Source of the DNA: an uncultured Clostridia bacterium
Lineage (GTDB): Bacteria > Bacillota_A > Clostridia > Peptostreptococcales > Anaerovoracaceae
Assembly (NCBI GenBank): GCA_946645735.1
Contig: CAMPCK010000069.1
Coordinates: forward strand, 1 to 5,742
Length of the DNA stretch: 5,742 nt
Reading direction: 5' to 3'
In this document: one piece after another, positions 1-5,742 of the stretch
Position numbering within the stretch: position 1 is the first letter of the stretch
Layout of the letters: each line of letters starts with the position of its first letter
Notes under the pieces: model-generated
Databases searched by the model: none
The model's input: only the letters and a program-made list of their open reading frames with translations
Told to the model about the DNA's origin: nothing
Program-made: the position numbers and the translations under genes

Positions 1-156
1 GTCACGGATGCTGCAGGTGTTGAAGAGGACGATGTTTGCGTCCTTTCTGTCCTTTGCCTGGACATAACCCTTGTCAATGAGCATTCCTGCCATGATCTCA
101 GAGTCATGTTCGTTCATCTGGCAGCCGAAGGTCTGTATAAAAAAACTTTTACTCAT
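1..156 (-). CDS. miaB: MiaB, tRNA-2-methylthio-N6-isopentenyladenosine methylthiotransferase (N-terminal fragment, cut by window edge)
   Basis: MiaB is a radical-SAM iron-sulfur enzyme that adds the methylthio group to i6A37 of tRNAs reading UNN codons. Only the first 52 codons are visible; the frame stays open to the left edge. The translation begins [20 protein letters not shown] and ends at NTCSIRD. These are the two hallmark stretches of the MiaB N-terminal (UPF0004) domain. Cys12 and Cys48 are the first two of the three cysteines that hold the auxiliary 4Fe-4S cluster; the third cysteine, the radical-SAM CxxxCxxC motif and the TRAM domain lie outside the window. The ATG at 154-156 lies inside the 3' end of gpsA (8-bp overlap) and has an AGGA-type ribosome binding site. 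The start gives a short N-terminus like E. coli MiaB, without the extension seen in Bacillus subtilis. The CQMNEHDSE and NTCSIR pairing favours MiaB over the related MtaB and RimO, but with 52 residues the subfamily call is slightly less certain than the family call. Confidence 0.9.
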   Translation of the reverse strand, partial: MSKSFFIQTFGCQMNEHDSEIMAGMLIDKGYVQAKDRKDANIVLFNTCSIRD

Positions 157-1132
157 GTTTCTCTTTCCTGCCCATGAGAAGTCCGATGCACTCTTCAGCG
201 GTGATCTCGCCCAGAAGAAGTCTGTGCAGGGTGGATGTAATGGGCATTTCTACGTTATATTTAATAGCAAGTTCGTTTACAGCTTCCTGAGTCGTATAGC
301 CTTCAACTACCATGCCTATCTTTTCAAGTGCCTGGTCTATGGGCATTCCCTGTCCCAGAAGGATTCCGAATCTCCTGTTTCTGGAATGCATGGAGGTACA
401 GGTGACTACCAGGTCTCCGATGCCTGAGAGTCCTGCAAAGGTCTCAGGGCTTCCTCCCATGGCTGTGCCGAGTCTTGTCATCTCAGCAATACCTCTTGTG
501 ATAAGAGCTGCCTTGGCGTTGTCGCCTAAGCCGAGACCGTCAGAGATACCGCAGCAGAGAGCGATAACATTCTTGACTGATCCTCCGAGTTCCACTCCTG
601 TAAGATCGTCATTGGTATATACCCTGAAGCTGTCATCCATGAAAACGTGCTGGACCAGCTTTGCAAATTCAGGATCCTTTGATGCGGCACATACGGTGGT
701 GGGAAGGTATCTTGCCACTTCTTCCGCGTGTGACGGTCCGGAAAGACAGGCATAGGGAGTTTCTCCGAAATATTCCTGTGCGATCTCAGACATTCTCTTT
801 AAGGTACCCTTCTCTATTCCCTTGGCAACGTTTACCATAGGGATACCTTCTGATATCTCAGATACCTTAATTGCTGTATCCCTGAAGCTCTGGGCCGGGA
901 CTGCCATTACCAGAAGTTCTCTTCCGGAAACTGCTTCATGAAGATCTGATGTTGCCTTAAGCGCATCAGGAAGGATCACTCCCGGAAGGTATTTGTGATT
1001 TCCGTGAGTAGCCCCGATCATCTTCATCTGAACTTCATTTCTTCCGTAAAGAATTACATCATGACCCTTGTTTACAAGGAGCATGGCAAGAGCTGTACCG
1101 AAGCTTCCGGAACCTATAACTGAAATCTTCAA
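149..1132 (-). CDS. gpsA: GpsA, NAD(P)+-dependent sn-glycerol-3-phosphate dehydrogenase
   Basis: This cytosolic enzyme reduces dihydroxyacetone phosphate to sn-glycerol-3-phosphate, the backbone for phospholipids. The 327-residue protein is close to family length (about 330-345). It opens with a Rossmann fold carrying GSGSFGTA at residues 7-14; the family often has Trp where Phe11 stands. Further family motifs are NVAKGIE (101-107), [10 protein letters not shown] (131-140), ELGGSVKN with catalytic-type Lys187 (181-188), [12 protein letters not shown] (203-214), GIGDLVVTC (237-245) and HSRNRR (249-254). The start codon is TTG at 1130-1132. It is the only reasonable start, because the next in-frame Met is residue 17, beyond the nucleotide-binding glycines, and a full Shine-Dalgarno sits 7 nt upstream. 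The gene overlaps the plsY stop by 4 bp (TTGA) and runs 8 bp into miaB, so translation is probably coupled on both sides. Its product is the acyl acceptor used by PlsY, encoded just upstream. Confidence 0.97.
   Translation of the reverse strand: MKISVIGSGSFGTALAMLLVNKGHDVILYGRNEVQMKMIGATHGNHKYLPGVILPDALKATSDLHEAVSGRELLVMAVPAQSFRDTAIKVSEISEGIPMVNVAKGIEKGTLKRMSEIAQEYFGETPYACLSGPSHAEEVARYLPTTVCAASKDPEFAKLVQHVFMDDSFRVYTNDDLTGVELGGSVKNVIALCCGISDGLGLGDNAKAALITRGIAEMTRLGTAMGGSPETFAGLSGIGDLVVTCTSMHSRNRRFGILLGQGMPIDQALEKIGMVVEGYTTQEAVNELAIKYNVEMPITSTLHRLLLGEITAEECIGLLMGRKEKHE
163..169 (-). promoter_or_regulatory. Ribosome binding site of miaB
   Basis: AGGAAAG, with its AGGA core 9 nt from the ATG at 154-156, lies inside the last codons of gpsA. 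It supports the miaB start at the gpsA/miaB overlap and therefore the short MiaB N-terminus. Confidence 0.65.
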
Positions 1133-1743
1133 TTCTTTTCCTCCTTCTTTTTCTTGTTTTTATCAAGAAATCCCAGAGGAGGTTCTTCGTGATTTATAAG
1201 GCGCTTAATGTTTCCTCTGTGCATGAATACTATGAGAAGAGCCATTACAGCGATATAGGGTATGGCTTTGGGTTCAAGCCAGATGGTATAAGGAACAGCG
1301 CTTATGGCTCCTGCGATAGACCCTACGGACATCCTTTTGGAAATAAGCGTTAATACAACTACCGTAAGAAGACAAAGCAGAGCGATCTTCCAGTTTACTC
1401 CGAGAAGTCCTCCGAAGGCTACAGCAACGCCCTTTCCGCCCTTGAATCCGTAGTATACGGGGAAAACGTGGCCTATGAATGCCAAGAGGCATGCAAGGTA
1501 TCCGTATACAGGATCTCCGAAGACATGTCCGAAGATCAGGGCCGGAAGAAGTCCCTTGAGTATATCCACTGTAAGGGTTATGATGGCAGCCTTGCCGCCC
1601 ATGACTCTTAAGACGTTGGTTGTTCCGGCGTTACCGCTTCCCTCTTTTTTTATGTCTATTCCCCTGGCCTTGCCGAGAAGGATGGCAGGAGATATGCTTC
1701 CGAGAAGATATGAAACTATCAGTGTTATAACAATCTTAACCAA
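1129..1743 (-). CDS. plsY: PlsY, acyl-phosphate:glycerol-3-phosphate 1-O-acyltransferase, integral membrane protein
   Basis: PlsY transfers an acyl chain from acyl-phosphate (made by PlsX) to glycerol-3-phosphate, giving lysophosphatidic acid at the cytoplasmic membrane. The 204-residue protein is largely hydrophobic, with several membrane spans (about 3-23, 52-72, 80-98, 115-135 and 160-174 are clearest; the family has seven). All three PlsY motifs are present: [12 protein letters not shown] (35-46), [17 protein letters not shown] (91-107, glycine-rich phosphate-binding loop) and HRGNIKRL (175-182). The N-terminal YLLGSI stretch also matches, although the usual GSIP reads GSISP here. The start is TTG at 1741-1743; no ATG or GTG lies near it in frame, and the next Met is residue 48, past motif 1. 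The gene overlaps der by 8 bp and gpsA by 4 bp. The last residues form a Lys/Glu-rich tail (KKKKEEKN) whose DNA also contains the gpsA ribosome binding site. Confidence 0.96.
   Translation of the reverse strand: MVKIVITLIVSYLLGSISPAILLGKARGIDIKKEGSGNAGTTNVLRVMGGKAAIITLTVDILKGLLPALIFGHVFGDPVYGYLACLLAFIGHVFPVYYGFKGGKGVAVAFGGLLGVNWKIALLCLLTVVVLTLISKRMSVGSIAGAISAVPYTIWLEPKAIPYIAVMALLIVFMHRGNIKRLINHEEPPLGFLDKNKKKKEEKN
1140..1146 (-). promoter_or_regulatory. Full-consensus ribosome binding site of gpsA
   Basis: AAGGAGG, a full Shine-Dalgarno match, lies 7 nt before the TTG start of gpsA. It is embedded in the codons for the Lys/Glu-rich end of PlsY. It fixes the unusual TTG start and may offset the weak initiation codon. 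Confidence 0.88.
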
Positions 1744-3070
1744 TGAAATCGTCCCTTTCTCCCTTTTCTCTGAAAATGAATTTGATGGATGTTCCTTCGA
1801 AGCCGAAGCTTTCTCTTATGCGGTTCTCGATATATCTTGAATATGAGAAGTGCATGAGCTCCCTCTTGTTGATCTGGAAGCTGAAGAGAGGCGGCTTGAC
1901 GCCTACCTGAGTTCCGTAATAGATCTTCAGGCGCTTACCCTTGTCTGAAGGCGGCTGTTTCATGAGAACAGCATCCTGGATAAGAGCATTGAGCTGGCTG
2001 GTGGGAACGCGCTGAGCGCGGTTCTCGGATACGGTTTTACATGTATCGATGACCTGCTTTACTCTCTGCTTTTCCTTTACTGAAATGAAAAGTATCGGCG
2101 CATAGCTCATGAACTGAAGGTCTGCTTCAAGGAGTCTTCTGAAGTCTCTCATGGTATTGGTTTCCTTGGGAACCAGATCCCACTTGTTGACTACGAGGAC
2201 TATACCCTTTCCTGCTTCATGGGCGATGCCGGCAATTTTTTTGTCCTGTTCGGACAGGCCTTCAGCACCGTCGATCATGAGGACGCAGACGTCGCATCTT
2301 TCGATGGCGGCTACTGCGCGGACAACAGAATATTTCTCTATATCATCGTTGATCCTTGACTGTCTTCTGATACCGGCTGTATCGATAAGAACGTATTTCT
2401 GTCCGTCCTTTTCAAAGGGTGAGTCGATGGAATCCCTGGTGGTGCCGGCAATGGGAGAAACGATAACACGGTTTTCACCGAGGAGGCAGTTCACGAGGGA
2501 TGACTTTCCTACGTTGGGCTTTCCTATAACTGCGATCTTGATGTCTTCTTCATCGTCTTCTTCCAGATCTTCGGGGAAGCCTGATACCACTTCATCGAGA
2601 ACATCGTTGAAGTTCAGCATGTTGGCTGAAGAAATGGGTATGGGCTCTCCGAGACCGAGTTCATAGAAATCATAGAAGAAATCGGGAAGAGCTGTGGGCT
2701 TGTCGATCTTGTTAATGACAAGGACAACCTTCTTGCCTGTTCTTCTCAGCATGTCAGCTACTTCATGATCCGCATGGGTCAGGCCTTCTTTTCCGTCACA
2801 CATGAATATGATGACGTCGGCGAGATCCATGGCGATCTGTGCCTGCTCTCTCATCTGGGAAAGAATGATATCTGTGGAAGAAGGTTCAATACCGCCTGTA
2901 TCTATAAGGCCGAAGGTAATGGAATTCCATTCAGCTTCAGCATAGATCCTGTCCCTGGTTACGCCAGGAGTATCTTCAACGATGGCGATTCTCTTTCCCA
3001 CCATTCTGTTAAAAAATGTACTTTTGCCTACGTTAGGACGGCCTACGATGGCAACTATTGGCTTACTCAT
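1736..3070 (-). CDS. der: Der (EngA), double-GTPase ribosome assembly factor
   Basis: Der is an essential GTPase with two tandem G domains that binds the 50S subunit during its maturation. The chosen 444-residue protein matches the family size (about 435-490). G domain 1 shows GRPNVGKS (10-17), TPGVTRD (34-40), DTGG (57-60), NKID (120-123) and SSA (147-149). An acidic linker around 167-177 leads to G domain 2, with GKPNVGKS (183-190), AGTTRD (208-213), DTAG (230-233), NKWD (295-298) and a G5 loop reading ISVKEK near 329-334, where the family more often has ISAxTG. The C-terminal KH-like domain spans about 355-444. The start is the ATG at 3068-3070, giving [17 protein letters not shown]. The frame is open to 3166, but the extra 32 residues do not resemble Der and would overlap ftsY by 104 bp, while a GGAGG site lies 8 nt before the chosen ATG. 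The gene overlaps ftsY and plsY by 8 bp each. Confidence 0.97.
   Translation of the reverse strand: MSKPIVAIVGRPNVGKSTFFNRMVGKRIAIVEDTPGVTRDRIYAEAEWNSITFGLIDTGGIEPSSTDIILSQMREQAQIAMDLADVIIFMCDGKEGLTHADHEVADMLRRTGKKVVLVINKIDKPTALPDFFYDFYELGLGEPIPISSANMLNFNDVLDEVVSGFPEDLEEDDEEDIKIAVIGKPNVGKSSLVNCLLGENRVIVSPIAGTTRDSIDSPFEKDGQKYVLIDTAGIRRQSRINDDIEKYSVVRAVAAIERCDVCVLMIDGAEGLSEQDKKIAGIAHEAGKGIVLVVNKWDLVPKETNTMRDFRRLLEADLQFMSYAPILFISVKEKQRVKQVIDTCKTVSENRAQRVPTSQLNALIQDAVLMKQPPSDKGKRLKIYYGTQVGVKPPLFSFQINKRELMHFSYSRYIENRIRESFGFEGTSIKFIFREKGERDDFIG
1752..1758 (-). promoter_or_regulatory. Probable weak ribosome binding site of plsY
   Basis: AAAGGGA lies 8 nt before the TTG start of plsY, inside the end of der. 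A second purine tract containing GGGAG lies a little further upstream. Pairing to the anti-Shine-Dalgarno is weaker than at der or gpsA, which fits a start that depends partly on ribosomes finishing der. The site supports the TTG because no other start codon lies in range. Confidence 0.6.
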
Positions 3071-3962
3071 CAAATAATCCTCCGATAAATTCACGGGGCT
3101 CAAAGGCTTCAAGGTCTTCAATGCCCTCGCCTGTTCCGATAAATTTGATGGGCATATCGAATTCATCGGCTATGGTTATTGCTATTCCGCCCTTGGCTGT
3201 TCCGTCAAGCTTGGTGATGACAATGCCTGTGATGTCTGCGACGTTACCGAACTCCTGAGCCTGTGAAATGGCATTCTTTCCTGTGGTTGCATCAAGTATA
3301 AGCAGGGTTTCTCTGTCAGCTTCAGGCCATTCGCGTCCGATGACCTTGTTCATCTTTTCCAGCTCATTCATGAGATTCTTTTTGTTCTGAAGCCTGCCGG
3401 CTGTGTCACAGATAAGGACGTCTGTGCCCCTGGCCTTGGCTGACTGAATGGCGTCAAAAATTACAGCTGAAGGGTCTGCACCCTCCTGATGCTTAACGAC
3501 GGGAATACCGTTTCTCTCACCCCAGATGGAAAGCTGTTCGGATGCAGCAGCTCTGAAAGTATCTGCTGCCGCAAGCATTACGGTCTTGCCCTGACCTTTT
3601 AATCTGTGAGCAAGCTTTCCTATGGTGGTGGTCTTTCCTCCTCCGTTGATTCCTATCATGAGGATCACCAGAGGGGTCTTGTCAGATAAGAGCTGCTTAT
3701 CTCCCTTGTCAACACATTCCATGATGATATTGGAGAGAGCTTTTCTGACGTTTTCGGGTTTGACTATATAGTCAGTGGATATTTTGTCACGGATCTTGTC
3801 CATGATCTTCATGGTGGTCTCCATGCCGATATCTGATGTAATGAGGATTTCCTCAAGTTCATCCATTACATCTTCATCCACTTCCATCTTCGCGAAGATG
3901 GTATCGTGGATCTTTGCACCGAGATTTCCAAAAAATCCCTTTTTCTCTTTAAAAATACTCAT
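3063..3962 (-). CDS. ftsY: FtsY, signal recognition particle receptor GTPase
   Basis: FtsY is the membrane-associated receptor for the signal recognition particle; it pairs with Ffh through mirrored GTPase domains to deliver nascent membrane proteins to SecYEG. The 299-residue protein is a short NG-type FtsY: the helical N domain occupies about 1-90 and the G domain about 95-299, with only a small basic N-terminus ([11 protein letters not shown]) in place of the long acidic A domain of E. coli. G motifs are [10 protein letters not shown] (104-113), DTFRAAA (134-140), DTAGR (186-190), TKLDG (250-254) and GTGEG (277-281). DTFRAAA and the N domain separate it from MinD/ParA-like ATPases, and the absence of an M domain separates it from Ffh. 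The ATG at 3960-3962 has an AAAGGA site 7 nt upstream. It lies 18 bp after smc and overlaps der by 8 bp. The smc-ftsY pairing is common in Bacillota; direct continuation into der is less expected. Confidence 0.98.
   Translation of the reverse strand: MSIFKEKKGFFGNLGAKIHDTIFAKMEVDEDVMDELEEILITSDIGMETTMKIMDKIRDKISTDYIVKPENVRKALSNIIMECVDKGDKQLLSDKTPLVILMIGINGGGKTTTIGKLAHRLKGQGKTVMLAAADTFRAAASEQLSIWGERNGIPVVKHQEGADPSAVIFDAIQSAKARGTDVLICDTAGRLQNKKNLMNELEKMNKVIGREWPEADRETLLILDATTGKNAISQAQEFGNVADITGIVITKLDGTAKGGIAITIADEFDMPIKFIGTGEGIEDLEAFEPREFIGGLFDE
3079..3084 (-). promoter_or_regulatory. Ribosome binding site of der, decides its start
   Basis: CGGAGG lies 8 nt before the ATG at 3068-3070, within the last codons of ftsY. 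It is the main reason, together with the [11 protein letters not shown]-terminus, for choosing this start over the longer open frame reaching 3166. Confidence 0.85.
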
Positions 3963-3969
3963 AACTTTA

Positions 3970-3975
3970 TCCTTT
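3970..3975 (-). promoter_or_regulatory. Ribosome binding site of ftsY
   Basis: AAAGGA lies 7 nt before the ftsY ATG, inside the 18-bp A+T-rich spacer after smc. It supports the ATG at 3960-3962. This spacer is the only intergenic DNA in the window, and it holds no recognisable promoter or hairpin. Confidence 0.75.
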
Positions 3976-3980
3976 GTTTA

Positions 3981-5742
3981 TTAAAGTTCAAAATCGCTTC
4001 CGAGTCTTAATGAAAGGACTCTGGAAATGCCCTGCTCGGGCATTGTCACTCCGTAAAGAACATCTGCATGTTCCATGGTAGCCTTCTGGTGAGTGACCAC
4101 GGCGAACTGGATATCCTTGAAATTCTTAAGGTAGCTTGCGAATCTGTCGATATTTGCATCGTCAAGGGCAGCCTCAACCTCATCCAGTATGCAGAAAGGC
4201 GTAGGCTTGGTCTTGAGAACTGCGAACATGAGAGCAATGGCAGTCATGGATTTCTCACCGCCGGAGAGAAGATTGATATTCTGAAGCTTCTTTCCGGGAG
4301 GCTGAGCGTTGATCTCAATACCGGATTCAAGAGGATCATCCTCATTGTCCAGAATGAGTTCAGCATTTCCTCCGCCGAAGAGTTCCTTGAAAATCTCTTC
4401 GAAGTTCTTTACGACCTCGTCAAAGTTTGCCTTGAACTTGGTCTTTATGGTTCTGTCCATATCATCGATGATAGCCTTGAGTTCGTCCATGGCATCGGTG
4501 ATATCCTTCCTCTGATCAAGAAGGAAGCTGTATCTTTCGGATACCTGTCTGTACTCTTCAATGGATCCCACGTTGATATCTCCCAGTTCCTCCAGACGGT
4601 TCTTGATCTCACGGCTGCGCTTGACTCCTGCGGTATAGGCGAAGTCTTCTTTTCTGAACTCAAGAGCCTGGGCGTAGCTGATCTCAAAGTCTTCAAGGAG
4701 TTTCTGCTTGGCAGTCTCCAGCTGAGCTTCGTTTCTGGCAAGCCTGATCTCCTGCTGCTGTTTCTGGGATACATAGGAATTGAACTTATCAATAACTTCG
4801 TTGTATTCCCTGTTCATATCGGAAATGGACTTGAGAAGTTCTTCTCTTTCCTTATCCACCTGGGAAATATATTCGTCCAGGTCTTCCTTTTCTTTAGTGA
4901 GAGCCTTGAATCTTTCTTCCACGTCGTCGGAGCCGAACATGAGATGCTCGCGTTTCTCCTCTATGGAATCCCTCTTTTCCATTCTCTCGTCGATCTGTTC
5001 TGTCAGGCTGTCGATGTTATCCTGAGTAAGCTCCATCAGGTTATCCAGGGCATCCATCTTATTGTCAAGGTCTGTCTTGAGGATCCTTGCGTTGGTGATG
5101 GTTTCGCTGGATGCGGATACTTTATCTGTAAGGGCTTCAATATTCTTTATGAATTCTTCAGACTCAGCTTCAAGCTTTCTTATTTCCTCATCGCATCTGT
5201 CAGCCTCTTCTGAGGATTCCCTGATGATATTCTCAGTGTTTGCGAATTCCTCGTCGATGGATTTAAGCTCTCTGTCTCTTCTCTCATCGGCTTCAGCTGC
5301 GTTTCTTACGTTTTCCTCAAGGGATCTGATCCTTGACTGGAGGTCCACGTCCTTAAGTTTAAGGGAGGAAAGCTCCTGCTCAAGGGCTTTGAGCGATGCC
5401 CTGAGGGTCTCGAGTTTCTCTTCATCACCTCTCAGAAGCTCCGTCTGGTGTTCCTGATCTTTCAGGATCATCTTCATCTGATCATCAAGAGATGAGATCT
5501 CATTTCTTCTGGAAAGAATGTTTGCAGTCTTGTTCTTGTATTTACCGCCGGTGATAGCTCCGTTGGCATTTATGACTTCTCCTTCAAGGGTAACGAATCT
5601 AACTCCGCCGCCCACATTCTTGGAGAGTCTGACTGCAGTATCCAGATCTCTTACGATGACGACCCTTCCGAGAAGATATTCGAAGATCTCCCTGTATTCA
5701 GGTTCATAATTCACTATGTCAGAACCCAGACCTTCGAAGCCG
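3981..5742 (-). CDS. smc: SMC, chromosome condensation/segregation ATPase (C-terminal half, N-terminus beyond window edge)
   Basis: SMC forms a ring-shaped dimer with ScpA and ScpB that organises and separates newly replicated chromosomes. The visible 586 residues enter from the right edge with GFEGLGSD, a typical hinge sequence, so the start lies outside the window; the in-frame GTG at 5712-5714 is internal. Numbering from the first visible residue, the hinge C-terminal half runs to about 66 (GAITGG at 61-66). The descending coiled coil runs from about 70 to 385, rich in Glu, Lys, Leu, Asp and Arg with heptad spacing and no clear break. The ATP-binding head follows: LSGGEK signature (492-497), Walker B FCILDE (516-521, Glu521 being the ATP-hydrolysis residue), D-loop ALDDAN (525-530) and H-loop TH (550-551). 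The His is followed by Gln where Arg is frequent. The length of this half fits a full protein of roughly 1,150-1,200 residues. The TAA stop is followed directly by a second in-frame TAA (3978-3980). Confidence 0.97.
   Translation of the reverse strand, partial: GFEGLGSDIVNYEPEYREIFEYLLGRVVIVRDLDTAVRLSKNVGGGVRFVTLEGEVINANGAITGGKYKNKTANILSRRNEISSLDDQMKMILKDQEHQTELLRGDEEKLETLRASLKALEQELSSLKLKDVDLQSRIRSLEENVRNAAEADERRDRELKSIDEEFANTENIIRESSEEADRCDEEIRKLEAESEEFIKNIEALTDKVSASSETITNARILKTDLDNKMDALDNLMELTQDNIDSLTEQIDERMEKRDSIEEKREHLMFGSDDVEERFKALTKEKEDLDEYISQVDKEREELLKSISDMNREYNEVIDKFNSYVSQKQQQEIRLARNEAQLETAKQKLLEDFEISYAQALEFRKEDFAYTAGVKRSREIKNRLEELGDINVGSIEEYRQVSERYSFLLDQRKDITDAMDELKAIIDDMDRTIKTKFKANFDEVVKNFEEIFKELFGGGNAELILDNEDDPLESGIEINAQPPGKKLQNINLLSGGEKSMTAIALMFAVLKTKPTPFCILDEVEAALDDANIDRFASYLKNFKDIQFAVVTHQKATMEHADVLYGVTMPEQGISRVLSLRLGSDFEL

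Noticed and set aside
71..427. A 118-codon plus-strand frame across the miaB start and the gpsA end.
   Set aside because: It is antisense to two recognisable genes, has no family resemblance and no convincing ribosome binding site.
2524..2570. Short TCTTC/ATC-rich stretch that looks like a simple repeat.
   Set aside because: On the coding strand it is the Glu/Asp-rich linker between the two G domains of Der; the repetition follows from the amino acids.
2151..2666. A 171-codon plus-strand frame opposite der.
   Set aside because: Serine-rich translation typical of the reverse strand of an acidic, charged protein; antisense to the conserved second GTPase domain of Der.
3068..3166. N-terminal extension of der to an upstream in-frame start at 3166.
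   Set aside because: The extra 32 residues do not resemble Der and lie in the ftsY coding region out of frame; a GGAGG site and a standard Der N-terminus support 3070.
3963..3980. The only intergenic spacer, considered as a promoter or terminator site.
   Set aside because: At 18 bp it is too short for a full promoter and has no inverted repeat; it is filled by a second stop codon and the ftsY ribosome binding site.
4068..5213. A 381-codon open frame on the plus strand, opposite the SMC coiled coil and head.
   Set aside because: It lies wholly antisense to a clearly conserved gene and its translation shows no recognisable domain. Coiled-coil codons rich in Glu, Lys and Leu tend to leave the opposite strand free of stops.
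5712..5714. GTG as a possible start for a shorter SMC-like gene.
   Set aside because: The frame continues upstream to the window edge as GFEGLGSD, a standard hinge sequence, so the gene is cut by the edge and not truncated.

Overview
This window is a compact stretch of bacterial chromosome in which every gene lies on the minus strand. In transcription order, from the right edge to the left, it holds smc (3' part only), ftsY, der, plsY, gpsA and the first 52 codons of miaB. There is no space for a promoter or terminator. The only gap is 18 bp between smc and ftsY, and all four later junctions overlap by 4 or 8 bp, so the region looks like the middle of one long polycistronic operon.

The organism is most likely a low-to-mid GC member of the Bacillota, probably Clostridia. 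The supporting signs are a PlsY-type (not PlsB) acyltransferase, a short FtsY with almost no N-terminal acidic A domain, an SMC of the Smc-ScpAB type, purine-rich Shine-Dalgarno sequences and a der-plsY-gpsA cluster. No ribosomal RNA or species marker is present, so I do not place it more precisely.

Layout: 3981-5742 is the SMC hinge C-terminal half, descending coiled coil and C-terminal ATPase head. 3063-3962 is FtsY, the signal recognition particle receptor. 1736-3070 is Der, a double-GTPase ribosome assembly factor. 1129-1743 is PlsY, the acyl-phosphate:glycerol-3-phosphate acyltransferase. 149-1132 is GpsA, glycerol-3-phosphate dehydrogenase. 1-156 is the start of MiaB, a tRNA methylthiotransferase.

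The genes join chromosome segregation, membrane protein targeting, 50S subunit assembly, the first two steps of phospholipid synthesis and tRNA modification. The closest functional pair is GpsA and PlsY: GpsA makes sn-glycerol-3-phosphate and PlsY acylates it. I see no mobile element, CRISPR array, RNA gene or unknown gene. The points of interest are gene order, overlap geometry, two consecutive TTG starts, and small departures from family motifs in Der and SMC. I did not find an undescribed system.
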